DNA from: Psychrobacter pygoscelis
Lineage (GTDB): Bacteria; Pseudomonadota; Gammaproteobacteria; Pseudomonadales; Moraxellaceae
DNA length: 64,000 nucleotides
Assembly (NCBI RefSeq): GCF_004335015.1
Contig: NZ_RQRU01000005.1
Coordinates: 142,537 to 206,536 of the forward strand
Reading direction: 5' to 3'
The first letter of the stretch is position 1; each line of letters opens with the position of its first letter. Shown piece by piece: positions 53,386 to 63,178 of the stretch. The notes beneath the pieces are model-generated. The model was not told the DNA's origin, made no database searches, and saw only the letters and a program-made list of their open reading frames with translations. The position numbers were made by a program, and so were the translations under genes.

Positions 53386-54996
53386 ATGGATAACATGTTT
53401 GTATCATTTAACAACTACCTCGGGGGTCCTCTGGGGTCAATCATCGGTGCGATTTTGATTTTCGTTCTAGGATGGTTGGTTGCCTTAGGTATTGCTGCCT
53501 TAGTACGAAATGTACTGGCGCGTATTAATCTTAACCAGCGTATGAATTCCTCTACAGGTAAAACCTATGATCTAGAAGGTATTATCTCTAAGATCGTGTT
53601 TTGGTTTATATTTATTATTGCCATCTCAGGGGCATTAAGCCAACTCAATCTTAACTCAATCTCAGCACCTTTCGCTAATATGGTCAACCAAGTTCTTGCC
53701 TTTATTCCAAACCTAATCGGCGCTATCGCCGTAGGTGTCATAGGTTGGGTCATCGCGACTGTTGCCCGTACCGCCCTCAATGCTGCCTTATCCAAAACTA
53801 CCATGGATGAGCGTTTAAGTGCCGAAGCTGGTATGAAGCCTATGAGCACCACGATTGCTGATATGGTGTACTGGTTCATCCTACTTATCGTATTAACGAT
53901 GGTACTAGGTCAGCTTGAGCTTGACGGTTTATTTGCGCCACTAACTAATATGGTTGATAAGATATTTAGCTTTATTCCGAATATTATTATTGCTGCTGTG
54001 GTCTTCTTTGTTGGCTATATTATTGCCAAAGTTGTCCGTGGTATCGTGGTCAATTTAGTATCGACCTTCAATGTTCAAGAGTTAGCGACAAAAGCTGGCT
54101 TAAGCGATGAAAATAGCCTACCTAACATTGCTGGTTCGCTAGCGTTCTTAGTGGTCATTATTCCTACTATTTTAGCCGCTTTAGAAGCACTTAAAGTTGA
54201 TGCGATTGTTCGTCCTGCGACCAATATGCTCAACAAGATTATGGCAGCATTGCCTAATATCTTGATGGCTGTTGCTATCTTAGTCGTGACTTTCTTCGTG
54301 GTTCGAATGGTTGCCAATATTGTTAAAGGCCTCCTTGAAAACACTCAAGTTAACCAATTGCCTGCCAAAGTTGGTCTAGATCAAACCATGGGTGAGACCC
54401 GTGTTTCTGACTTAGTGGGTCATGCTATTGTCTTCTTCGCCATGTTGTTCGCTGCTATTGCTGCTGCAGATTTACTTGGTTTTGAAGCCATCAGCGCCCT
54501 TATCCTAATGTTCATCGACTTCGGTGCTAACATTATCCTAGGTGCTATCATCTTATTCATCGGTTTTTGGCTGGCTAATCTTATCGCTGGTATCGTTGAG
54601 CGCTCAGAACAAGGCTCACCATTCCTAGCAAATATCGTCCGTGTCCTTATCATGGGTCTGGTATTAGCTATGGGCTTAAGAGCTATGGGTATTGCTGATT
54701 CAATCGTCAACCTTGCTTTTGGTCTTACTTTGGGTGCTGTGGCCGTTGCCTTTGCCCTATCGTTCGGCCTTGGTGGTCAAGAAGCAGCCGCTCGCCTACT
54801 TCGTAAGTTCCAAGACAAAATAGATGAAGAGCGTACTGGTCTTAAAGTAAAAACCACTCGCCATACTACAGTTACTTCAGAGAACACTGCTGCTGATACC
54901 TCAGTAACGACTGACTCAGACTTAACTGATCCTGAGAATCTAGACATCAATGCACCTACTACACCTAGTGCCTTTGATTCTGATGATCTAAAATAA
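53386..54996 (+). CDS. Mechanosensitive-channel-like membrane protein with TM-helix repeats
   Basis: 536 residues. At least four copies of a unit combining an amphipathic helix with a membrane helix occur: PFANMVNQVLAFIPNLIGAI, PLTNMVDKIFSFIPNIIIAA, PATNMLNKIMAALPNILMAV and a diverged one at FIDFGANIILGAII. This is the TM_helix (PF05552) repeat of CmpX-type proteins. The C-terminus before the tail (VAVAFALSFGLGGQEAAARLL) resembles the start of an MscS pore region, but the MscS beta domain is absent. The C-terminal 50 residues are Thr/Asp-rich. AGGAGA lies before ATG. It probably responds to membrane tension; this is inference. Confidence 0.85.
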   Translation: MDNMFVSFNNYLGGPLGSIIGAILIFVLGWLVALGIAALVRNVLARINLNQRMNSSTGKTYDLEGIISKIVFWFIFIIAISGALSQLNLNSISAPFANMVNQVLAFIPNLIGAIAVGVIGWVIATVARTALNAALSKTTMDERLSAEAGMKPMSTTIADMVYWFILLIVLTMVLGQLELDGLFAPLTNMVDKIFSFIPNIIIAAVVFFVGYIIAKVVRGIVVNLVSTFNVQELATKAGLSDENSLPNIAGSLAFLVVIIPTILAALEALKVDAIVRPATNMLNKIMAALPNILMAVAILVVTFFVVRMVANIVKGLLENTQVNQLPAKVGLDQTMGETRVSDLVGHAIVFFAMLFAAIAAADLLGFEAISALILMFIDFGANIILGAIILFIGFWLANLIAGIVERSEQGSPFLANIVRVLIMGLVLAMGLRAMGIADSIVNLAFGLTLGAVAVAFALSFGLGGQEAAARLLRKFQDKIDEERTGLKVKTTRHTTVTSENTAADTSVTTDSDLTDPENLDINAPTTPSAFDSDDLK

Positions 54997-55056
54997 ATAA
55001 TATCCTTACTACTCTAAGTGATCGATAGTTCTTATTTATTGATCACCTTAGATAAT

Positions 55057-55084
55057 AAAAAGACAGCTTCGGCTGTCTTTTTTA
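55057..55084 (+). terminator. Terminator of the channel gene
   Basis: Stem AAAAGACAGC / GCTGTCTTTT around a TTCG tetraloop with a trailing T-run, about 60 bp past the stop. Confidence 0.9.
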
Positions 55085-55342
55085 TTGCCTACCAGTCGAT
55101 AGCTCCAGTCGTGCTATTTTATTGGCTCTATAGTGCCAAGAGTGAAGGTGATGAATAATAAACAGGACTTACAGTCAGATAATAAGTTAAACAGCAGTAG
55201 CTGAGTTCAGTCCAGCTGTTACTAAGCGGATAATGTCAAACGTTAACCATTCATTTACAATAACTTTAAGTTGCCTCTGAGCATATGTTATAACCATAAG
55301 ATCATGCCCAACATAATATGAAAGACGAAATGAGGAATAGTT

Positions 55343-56128
55343 ATGATGAAACGCTTCAAAGATAAGACAGTCATTGTTACAGGAGCAGGCTCTGGTATCG
55401 GACGGGCTACTGCCATTCGCTTTGCTAAAGAAGGGGCTAAGGTCGTACTGGTAGGACGCACTTCAGAGACCTTGGAAGATACTGTAAAGCAGTTTCCTGA
55501 AGATCATACTTGGATACATGCAGACAATCATCTGACGGTAACTTGCGACATCACCCAACCTCAACAAGTCGAAGCTATGGTAGAGCATGTCATAAACAAG
55601 TTTGGTAGCATTCATGTGCTCGTCAATAACGCGGGTAAGGCTGTTCAAGGAAAGATAACAGACCTCTCAGAGAGCCAGTGGCAAAGTGCTATAGACGTCA
55701 ACCTTAATGGTACTTTTCATGTCTGTCAGGCTGTTATGCCCACACTGATTGAGTCTAAAGGCAACATCGTCAATGTCTCTTCCGTATCTGCCATGGGCGG
55801 CGACTGGAATATGGCTGCCTATAATGCGTCAAAGGCCGGGGTTACCAATCTGACACGCACCTTAGCCCTAGATCATGGAGCAGATGGTGTCCGTGTCAAT
55901 GCGGTCAACCCAAGCGTCACCAAAACAGACATGACCACCAATATTCAAGAAAGTATTGATAAGACCGATAAGTACTTAGCTCGCTGCCCCTTAAAGCGCT
56001 TAGCAACACCAGAAGACATAGCGGCTGCAATCACCTTCTTAGCCAGTGAAGACGCCGCTATGATTACTGGGGTAAACTTACCCGTCGATGGTGGGGTCAG
56101 TGCTTCTAGCGGCCAGCCTGAGTTTTAA
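55343..56128 (+). CDS. SDR family oxidoreductase
   Basis: 261 residues. The classical short-chain dehydrogenase pattern is intact: cofactor motif TGAGSGIG (about residues 14-21), NNAG, catalytic Ser in NVSSVSAM, and YNASK (Tyr and Lys). NPSVTKTDM and the C-terminal [17 protein letters not shown] follow. Arg37 after the second strand (VGRTSE) suggests NADP preference, which is inference. GAGGAATAG precedes the ATG. The substrate is unknown. Confidence 0.9.
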   Translation: MMKRFKDKTVIVTGAGSGIGRATAIRFAKEGAKVVLVGRTSETLEDTVKQFPEDHTWIHADNHLTVTCDITQPQQVEAMVEHVINKFGSIHVLVNNAGKAVQGKITDLSESQWQSAIDVNLNGTFHVCQAVMPTLIESKGNIVNVSSVSAMGGDWNMAAYNASKAGVTNLTRTLALDHGADGVRVNAVNPSVTKTDMTTNIQESIDKTDKYLARCPLKRLATPEDIAAAITFLASEDAAMITGVNLPVDGGVSASSGQPEF

Positions 56129-56198
56129 TAGCGTTAGAGCACAATAGGCCGATAGTCGATATTTTAATAAGCCGTTACCAGAGCAAATGGATAGGTTA

Positions 56199-56846
56199 CT
56201 ATTTATTGATATCCTGAAGCGGTTTAGACAATCGCTCAGGATGTTTTGGCACGATACCTTTATATTGCTGCACTATCTTAGGCATATCTGCTTCGATATC
56301 ACCAGTAGGCATAACTGGCGTCATAAACCGGACCTCTTTGGTTTTATAGTCCATAGCTACCGGAATGATAGGGACATTAGCCCCTGCTGCAATATAATAA
56401 AACCCTGATTTCCAAGTCTCAGTATAAGAGCGCGTTCCCTCTGGCGATAGACCTAAGAATAACGGCTTACCTGTCTTAAATCGGTCTATACTGGCTTGTA
56501 GTACCGAGCCTTTGGCGTCACGATTGATAGGAATAATACCCACCCAGCGCAGAAACTCTCTAAAAACAGGCAGCTTAAATAGGCTTTGCTTGCCCATGAT
56601 TTTGATATCTAAATCTAAAGCTAATAGTGTCGGAATAGCATAAAGACCATCAAGATTGGAGGTATGAGGTAGGGCTAAGAAAACAGCTTGGGAGACATTA
56701 GGGATATCACCGACTACTTTCCAGCCTAAGAGCTTTAACATCCTTCTTGCCAGTAGTGGAGAGATGATTCCGCCTCTTTTAGGGACTAAATCACCCAGTT
56801 TACGTTGGGTTAATGGCCTACGATTGGTAGACTTGGTATCGCTCAT
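56199..56846 (-). CDS. Lysophospholipid acyltransferase family protein (PlsC-like)
   Basis: 215 residues. Acyltransferase block I is HTSNLDG (about residues 61-67), matching H-x4-D with Asp66. Block III is LSPEGTRS (about 132-139), and PIIPVAMDYKTK matches block IV. This places it in the 1-acyl-glycerol-3-phosphate acyltransferase group, probably membrane-associated. The exact acceptor is uncertain. It is a lone minus-strand gene between the SDR and parE. Confidence 0.86.
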   Translation of the reverse strand: MSDTKSTNRRPLTQRKLGDLVPKRGGIISPLLARRMLKLLGWKVVGDIPNVSQAVFLALPHTSNLDGLYAIPTLLALDLDIKIMGKQSLFKLPVFREFLRWVGIIPINRDAKGSVLQASIDRFKTGKPLFLGLSPEGTRSYTETWKSGFYYIAAGANVPIIPVAMDYKTKEVRFMTPVMPTGDIEADMPKIVQQYKGIVPKHPERLSKPLQDINK

Positions 56847-57036
56847 GAAAGACTCTTTTACATCAAAATAATAGAATAAATCAGTACTATAGTTGAGTAC
56901 AAATAAATCCGATAGAGTGAGCGTGCAACTGATAAAGTTTCTACTGTTGGCTGTGTGCTAATGCATGTCAAAAGCTGAACAAAACTACCTCAATTGCACT
57001 AAATCGGTTTAAAATTGACCTGACTGTAACACACTA

Positions 57037-58926
57037 TCAAACCACGATATCTGCTAAGTCACCTTTGGTCTCAAGCCAGTACTTTCGGTCGGCTGAGCGC
57101 TTTTTGGCCAAGAGCATATCCATGACACTATTGGTCAGGTGCATATCATCCATATCCAACTGGACCAAGCGCCTCGTATCCGGATTCATCGTCGTGTCAC
57201 GTAGCTGCTCGGCACTCATCTCCCCTAGACCTTTAAATCGTGTAATTTGTGGCTTCTTATTGCCTGGTACATTGCTCAAGATGTGCTCAAGTTCGCTCTC
57301 ATCAAGCGCATAATGTACCTCTTTACCGATATCGATACGATACAGTGGCGGCATCGCTACAAACAGGTGACCGGCGTCGACCAAAGCAGGGAAATGCTTG
57401 ACGAATAAAGCGCAAATAAGCGTAGCAATATGCAGGCCATCGGAGTCGGCATCTGCCAAGATACAGATCTTGTCATAGCGCAGCTCAGATAAGTCCTCAG
57501 AAGCTGGATCCACACCAATAGCAATAGCAATGTCATGAATCTCTTGACTAGAGAGTACGGTATCAGGGGAGACTTCCCATGTATTTAATATCTTACCTCG
57601 CAGTGGTAGTATCGCTTGGAAATGTCGATCGCGCGCTTGCTTAGCACTACCGCCTGCTGAGTCGCCCTCTACCAAAAATAGCTCAGCACCATCGCGTAGG
57701 TTACCACGGCAGTCTGCTAACTTACCGGGAAGCGCTGGTCCTTGCGTAATCTTCTTACGAGCGACTTTTTTTGCAGACTTCAGTCGTCTGCCTGCTTTAG
57801 AGATGGCCAACTCAGCTATTTGCGCACCTAATTCTGCATGCTGGTTTAACCATAAGCTAAACGCATCCTTAGCTTGAGCTTGCACTGCTCCTGCTGCCTC
57901 ACGACTTGATAGCCGCTCTTTCGTCTGACCTGAAAACTGGGGTTCAGAGAACTTCAATGAAAGGATGTAGTTTACCCCATCCCAGACATCCTCACCGGTA
58001 AGCTTGACGTTGCGCGGTAATAAATTATGAATCTCACAAAATTCACGAAGTGCTTCTAAGATACCAGTTCGTAGACCATTGACATGAGTCCCCCCTTGCG
58101 CAGTTGGAATCAGGTTGACATAGCTCTCCTGAATTGGCGTTCCCCCTTCAGGGAGCCAAGATAGCGCAAAGGTAATACCTGCACGCTCATCTTTTTTAGC
58201 ATCATAAGTAAAATAAAAGGGTTCAGGCGGTAGCGTCTCTAGCCCATCTAGCTGCTCGTTAAGATATTCAACAACGCCATCAGTAAACTGCCAGACCACT
58301 TTATCGTTATTAATATCATCAGTAAATTCAATAGTAAGGCCAGCTGCCAGTACCGCTTTGGCTTTTAGATTATGCTTGAGCTGCTTAACACTAAACTTGG
58401 GTGAATCAAAAAAAGAGCCATCAACCCAAAAACGAACCTTCGTACCACGCTTGCGCTTATTGGAGCTGACAGACTCTGTCAGCTTAGTGACAGCAGCACC
58501 ATTTTCAAATGCCATATCAAACTGTGTACCATCGCGCCATACCGTAACTTCAACACGCTTGGATAGCGCATTGACAACAGAAATTCCGACGCCATGCAAG
58601 CCACCTGATACCTGATAGTTGCTGGTAGAAAACTTTCCGCCCGCGTGAAGACGGGTTAAAATTAGCTCTATCCCTGACTGGCCAAACTCCGGATGAATAT
58701 CCGTTGGCATACCGCGGCCATCGTCCTCTACCGATAACGACCCATCGTCATACAACTGCACCTTAATCGTCTTCGCATACCCTGCTAATGCCTCGTCCAC
58801 CGAGTTATCAATGACCTCTTGCGCCAGATGATTGGGGCGAGTGGTATCGGTATACATACCAGGACGACGACGAACGGGCTCCAGCCCTTCTAAGACTTCA
58901 AGCGATTGGGCATTATATTGATTCAC
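57037..58926 (-). CDS. parE: DNA topoisomerase IV subunit B
   Basis: 629 residues, the ParE length. N-terminal GHKL ATPase: YNAQSLEVLEGLEPVRRRPGMYTDT, then EVIDNSVDEALAG, VEDDGRGMPTDIHPE and GGLHGVGISVVNALS. C-terminal TOPRIM: LFLVEGDSAGGSAKQARDR and LADADSDGLHI. It decatenates chromosomes with ParC (not in the window). yqiA, its usual neighbour, lies just upstream. Confidence 0.98.
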   Translation of the reverse strand: MNQYNAQSLEVLEGLEPVRRRPGMYTDTTRPNHLAQEVIDNSVDEALAGYAKTIKVQLYDDGSLSVEDDGRGMPTDIHPEFGQSGIELILTRLHAGGKFSTSNYQVSGGLHGVGISVVNALSKRVEVTVWRDGTQFDMAFENGAAVTKLTESVSSNKRKRGTKVRFWVDGSFFDSPKFSVKQLKHNLKAKAVLAAGLTIEFTDDINNDKVVWQFTDGVVEYLNEQLDGLETLPPEPFYFTYDAKKDERAGITFALSWLPEGGTPIQESYVNLIPTAQGGTHVNGLRTGILEALREFCEIHNLLPRNVKLTGEDVWDGVNYILSLKFSEPQFSGQTKERLSSREAAGAVQAQAKDAFSLWLNQHAELGAQIAELAISKAGRRLKSAKKVARKKITQGPALPGKLADCRGNLRDGAELFLVEGDSAGGSAKQARDRHFQAILPLRGKILNTWEVSPDTVLSSQEIHDIAIAIGVDPASEDLSELRYDKICILADADSDGLHIATLICALFVKHFPALVDAGHLFVAMPPLYRIDIGKEVHYALDESELEHILSNVPGNKKPQITRFKGLGEMSAEQLRDTTMNPDTRRLVQLDMDDMHLTNSVMDMLLAKKRSADRKYWLETKGDLADIVV

Positions 58927-59064
58927 GATTTAATCCTTTGTTGCTATATCTTCGCTATAGTAGCTAGTAGTCTGATAAGTAATATTAATAATGACCATTA
59001 TAACGAATATAGCCTAACACATTGGTCTTCAATTATCCTTTACGACAACCAATGTCGCTACTTC

Positions 59065-59670
59065 TTAGCGTTGAGCGCTAAGTACTGGTAGCTTTTGCAT
59101 TAGTATAGGTAGCTGAAGCTCAAAGTCCGTCATTCGGTGATCGCCATTTGGCTGTAGTATGACCTCCACACCTTGCGAGCGATAAAAATCAGTAGCTATC
59201 TGTGGATTGAGTAATTCATCACCAGCCTTAATAAGAACTAGCAAGCGCTTAGGATGATCAACTTGAGTTAATTGATGCTCAGCGAACCACTGTAAGTGAG
59301 CAAGGCTCATATGCCAGCCACCTGCCGTCTGATAAATAATCGACGCCTTATTGTCTGGGTTTTGCCCTTTAAGGAATCGCTGCAAGCTGACGTGCGGCTG
59401 AATACTTGGGTTGAGAAGAATAGCAGGACAGCCAGTATGATTACTGACTAAGCTGGAAAAATAGCCACCTAGAGAACTGCCCATCAATACAGTATCAGTA
59501 TTGCTACTCACCAGCTTAACAAGTGTCTGAAAAACATCATATGGCGGCGCGTTTAAATCGGGACGAATAACCTCGATATCAGGGTGATTGTGCTGGCAAT
59601 ACTGCTCCAATAGCAGCCCCTTCATTGAGTTGGCTGAACTATCAAGACCATGAACATAAATAATCTTCAT
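59065..59670 (-). CDS. yqiA: YqiA/YcfP family alpha/beta-fold hydrolase (esterase)
   Basis: 201 residues. Begins MKIIYVHGLDSSANSMKG and has the nucleophile elbow MGSSLGGYFSS (Ser in GSSLG). The oxyanion HG, a catalytic Asp region in KAGDELLNP and His in NGDHRM complete a typical triad. Small YqiA-type esterases of unknown physiological substrate are commonly encoded beside parE, as here. Confidence 0.9.
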   Translation of the reverse strand: MKIIYVHGLDSSANSMKGLLLEQYCQHNHPDIEVIRPDLNAPPYDVFQTLVKLVSSNTDTVLMGSSLGGYFSSLVSNHTGCPAILLNPSIQPHVSLQRFLKGQNPDNKASIIYQTAGGWHMSLAHLQWFAEHQLTQVDHPKRLLVLIKAGDELLNPQIATDFYRSQGVEVILQPNGDHRMTDFELQLPILMQKLPVLSAQR

Positions 59671-59811
59671 TTCAATACAATCCTTTTCTTATCAGGCTTT
59701 ATGAAAAGATTATCATGGTTTAAATCGTGATAATATTGATAAATCAGGGACGAGTTATTCTATCTTAGCCACTTCCCTGCCCGAATCCGGCATCACAGGT
59801 AACTTGGCCGT

Positions 59812-60072
59812 ATGTTAGAGCAAATTGAACTCTTCGAGATCGAAAACCCTTGCGTTGGCGTGTGCCAGAGCAATAAGAAGGGCTATTGCTTCGGTTGCCT
59901 GCGCAATCGGACAGAGCGCCAGCTATGGCTAAAAATGACCAATGAACAAAAACGCGAAGTCCTTCGACTAATCGCTGGCCGAAAAAAGAAAATTGAGCAG
60001 TTGCGCCGACGAAAAACAGAGCAGTTGGGGTTTGATTTTGGCCAAGAGGGAGAAACTGGAGAGTTGTTTTGA
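59812..60072 (+). CDS. DUF1289 domain-containing protein
   Basis: 86 residues. ENPCVGVCQSNKKGYCFGCLRNRTE (about residues 10-34) carries the four Cys of the DUF1289 putative zinc site, C-x3-C and C-x2-C. A basic Lys/Arg helix follows. The function is unknown. It is the last housekeeping-like gene before the AT-rich island. Confidence 0.85.
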   Translation: MLEQIELFEIENPCVGVCQSNKKGYCFGCLRNRTERQLWLKMTNEQKREVLRLIAGRKKKIEQLRRRKTEQLGFDFGQEGETGELF

Positions 60073-60152
60073 GTATTCTGAGAAAAGTTTCAGGTATTTT
60101 AAAAAATTCAACGTAGAAAACATAAGCTAAAGTAAAATTACAATGATTAGCT

Positions 60153-60962
60153 CTATTGATGTTTTTTTTTGGTACTGTAAATTGCTTTAGTCATAAGTTC
60201 GGTATTAGTTTGTTCGTAATTTCTAGTTCTATATTTTGTATCAGGTTGATAATCACCGTTTTTGTACATTTCCAACTCAGTAATCAGTAGCTTTTCATCA
60301 AAATGATTTAAATTAAGATTCAGCCACATTGAAAGCCACTGGAAATTATGAGCAACTTTCTCGCCCTTATGATCTTTCAAGAAAGATTCTAAATCTATAA
60401 GGTAGTTACGATCTTGTGCAGCCATGATTGCAGTTCGTGCAATTGTCAGTAGCTGCTGACCAGTAAATTGCATTGAATAATCTGCTGCGTGGTGACGTAA
60501 TCCATATTTAATTTTCAATCTTTTAAAATGTGACCACTACCTATCTTCTAAAAATGAAAGTCTCTTATGATACGTCTTTAAAATTTCGGCTTCAATCAGC
60601 CCCTTGGTATCAACCTTCAATTCATTAAAGGTTTTGAGTTTTACATTAGTATTATTAGCTGCTTCAAAGGCTCCACTTTGAAATCCTGCTACAGATATAA
60701 TGAATCCACGATCTGCACCAATGTCATCTACAATAGACCTTAGTATTAACACTTGGGCCTTAGTTACTTTACTCTTCCAATGCTTCGCTTCTACAACCCA
60801 AGTAATATATTCATCCAATAATCTAGTTTTAACGAGTACATCTATGTCATGACAAGTTCGCACACCTTGAACTCTAATGTTTGTTTCTGCGTCAGCTCCT
60901 AACGAATTGAAATGATCTTTTATATCTTCTTGGAATTAGAACCAAGATGTTTTTTTGCTCAT
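60153..60962 (-). pseudogene. Mrr-type restriction endonuclease with two in-frame stop codons
   Basis: One reading frame of 270 codons runs from ATG 60962 to 60153 but contains TAA at 60936-60938 (codon 9) and TAG at 60537-60539. The parts read MSKKTSWF-stop-FQEDIKDHFNSLGADAETNI, then RVQGVRTCHDIDVLVKT, then WVVEAKHWKSKVTKAQVLILRSIVDDIGADRGFII, then stop, then WSHFKRLKIKYGLRHHAAD and a helical tail. The D-x-D / E-A-K pattern (DIDV ... VEAKHW) is the PD-(D/E)XK core of Mrr-like endonucleases. Apart from the two stops the frame is unbroken, so inactivation looks recent. Confidence 0.85.
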
Positions 60963-60989
60963 AGCTTCTCTTATTCAAAAGTTTTTTAA

Positions 60990-61787
60990 CTATTTACACC
61001 ATAAAATATGATTTGTCGCACAACCTACACTTCTACTACCAAAGTTCATTGTTTCTATAGCTCTAATGTCGTCGCGATAGGCTACTTGAAGCCATTCAAC
61101 TTCGTTGCTTGTATCGGATAATGAATAATCTTGTCCAACTCTTACAAAACCCAAATCAGCTCCAAGCGAAGCATTCAAACCGACTTTAACAATGATTTTT
61201 TTATCCGAACTCCATTCCACTACACCATATTCATTAGGTAACCAGACAATCACTTCTTCTGTTTTATCAGGTGTTGTAAAGCTTCTAAAATATAATTCTC
61301 TTAGCTTATTTGGGTTTTGTAAAATGCTATCAAAACTCGTGTCACATGATGCATCTTCTAACATAAACTCTGAAGGATGCTTATCTCTAATGTCTTTAAA
61401 TCTTGCTTTTAAAATTGGGTTTTCATTGATAGTGTTCAGCCACGCTAGACGTACAGCGGCAGAAAAATTCCTAATTTGCCAAGTTTCAACTTTCTCTTCA
61501 AAACAAAAATCATAATCTTTTTGTATTAGCTCATAAGCGATACTAATAGCATAATCTTCTGCAGATGGAAACTTTCTATCCGGTTTAAAAGTATTCAGCA
61601 TCAAACGAACAACAGACGGCGATTTAGATATTTCCTCAGCCAGATTTTTAGAAAAAGTATTTGTTTGAATTGCAGTTGTACAGAATACTTTCTTCCATAT
61701 TTTCGGGCTATCTGATTTTGATATAAATCCTAACCATTTTGGCCAAATAACATCTGTAAAAATTTTATTTAATATTTTACCCAACAT
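60990..61787 (-). CDS. Hypothetical protein of the accessory island
   Basis: 265 residues, family not recognised. There is no signal peptide; a mildly hydrophobic N-terminus (MLGKILNKIFTDVIWPKWLGFIS) is followed by a mainly helical body (about 40-150) and a C-terminal beta-rich part (VIVWLPNEYGVVEWSSDKKIIVKVGLNAS, about 185-213). Cys/His occur near the end (VGCATNHILWCK). It is AT-rich compared with parE. It lies just upstream, on the same strand, of the broken Mrr-like gene (about 27 bp to its ATG) and after the nuclease-like gene at 61884, so the three may have been one unit. Confidence 0.65.
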   Translation of the reverse strand: MLGKILNKIFTDVIWPKWLGFISKSDSPKIWKKVFCTTAIQTNTFSKNLAEEISKSPSVVRLMLNTFKPDRKFPSAEDYAISIAYELIQKDYDFCFEEKVETWQIRNFSAAVRLAWLNTINENPILKARFKDIRDKHPSEFMLEDASCDTSFDSILQNPNKLRELYFRSFTTPDKTEEVIVWLPNEYGVVEWSSDKKIIVKVGLNASLGADLGFVRVGQDYSLSDTSNEVEWLQVAYRDDIRAIETMNFGSRSVGCATNHILWCK

Positions 61788-61883
61788 ATATGATAATACT
61801 CTCTCGAATTATTCACGCTCTAATAGTAGAGCAATTTAGAGCGAAGTGGAAATTTTTTAAATATTAGTACCTTTTTAGATATT

Positions 61884-63068
61884 TTATAGCCTCTTAGTCC
61901 AAGATGCATTTGCAAAGTAGCCTAGTTCCTCTTGTATTTTAGTAACTTGTTCTTCGAGATTGCCATCCCAATCTGGTATGTCTACATAAACAATATCATG
62001 AGAATAACCAACCTCTGATGGACCTAGTTTATCTCTGGATATACCAACTACAATTTTGACATTGGGAACTCGACCTCTTACGACTAAGCATCTTAAACCT
62101 AGCTCTTGAATCCTTAATTCTCTATCACTACTCGGCCCTAGATGAAATACAAACGCTATATTATTATGGCCCAAGACTACTCTTGAGGAGATTTTCAATT
62201 CTGGTTTTTGTAAGAACTCTAAGAAAGATTCTGACAGATTGGCTCGAGAGACACGGGGTTGGAGCGCCATTTGAATAAGTGCCATCTGATTATTAGTTAT
62301 CTGATTTGTTCCGTACTCAAATATACCATCTGTCAGCAAATCCTTAACAAAATGCTCTATTAAATTATCCCAAAAATAAGAGACTTTATATGACTCTTGC
62401 ATTGCTTTATAATCATCGGAGTCTATAAATCCTTCAAAAACTGTATCATCAATTATTTGGAAATTAGCTTCTTCATAAGGAAATGAATAGTTATTTAATA
62501 GATAGATTGCTAGTAAGTCTTCTATTCCTCCACCACTGAAAACTATATTAACTCTGCTAATTAAAGCCTCAACTTCAGTCAAAAAACTGACAAAATCTGT
62601 GATCGTATCCAATAGACCAAAAATGGCTCCAAGACTAAACTCATCGCAGACATGTACGACTCCATACCCCAAATCACCAGATTTTGTAGGTATTTTTCGT
62701 TGTGCTCCAAGTGATACTGATATACGGTGTACAATTCGATCCACTTTTGATGGCAATTCTACTTTTCGGCCATCATGCCTAGTGAATTCAACTGAAGAAC
62801 TTAGCCATCTTTCAGCACCCCATATTTGAGAAGCCGATTTATCTATCGCAGCCTTAGTCCACCTTTTAAAGCCTGCTTCATCCCTTGTATCTTTATACTT
62901 AATATCTTTTACAGAAATAATGATAATATGATTACCACAGACGATTAAACAGTCGCACAGCTCTTTTTCTTTTTTGCCGATTGGATTCGGATGCGTCCAA
63001 AGATTAAGAAAAGCTTTTTCACTTATAGAGTTTACGAATTTTTCTGATTCAGTTAAACCTTCGGACAT
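61884..63068 (-). CDS. Putative PD-(D/E)XK (NERD-like) nuclease-domain protein
   Basis: 394 residues. The N-terminal region (about 8-90) shows the order Glu17-rich helix, KELCDCLIVCGNHIIIISVKDIKY and ARW-type GAERWLSSS. Glu36/Asp39 and Lys54 fit an E...D...x-x-K nuclease core, with Ser52 where the second acidic residue is usually found. Similar N-termini occur in uncharacterised proteins annotated near restriction or defence genes. The remaining 300 residues are unrecognised. Low G+C and neighbouring nuclease genes suggest a mobile-DNA-defence context. Activity is inference. Confidence 0.6.
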   Translation of the reverse strand: MSEGLTESEKFVNSISEKAFLNLWTHPNPIGKKEKELCDCLIVCGNHIIIISVKDIKYKDTRDEAGFKRWTKAAIDKSASQIWGAERWLSSSVEFTRHDGRKVELPSKVDRIVHRISVSLGAQRKIPTKSGDLGYGVVHVCDEFSLGAIFGLLDTITDFVSFLTEVEALISRVNIVFSGGGIEDLLAIYLLNNYSFPYEEANFQIIDDTVFEGFIDSDDYKAMQESYKVSYFWDNLIEHFVKDLLTDGIFEYGTNQITNNQMALIQMALQPRVSRANLSESFLEFLQKPELKISSRVVLGHNNIAFVFHLGPSSDRELRIQELGLRCLVVRGRVPNVKIVVGISRDKLGPSEVGYSHDIVYVDIPDWDGNLEEQVTKIQEELGYFANASWTKRL

Positions 63069-63178
63069 ATGATACTCTCTACTTGATGCCTAAGCTCGTG
63101 TTTGTAACTGGGTTGTAGCGAAAACAACCTGACTCAGACAATATGCGCTCATTATTTTTTATTACAACTCACTTATGG

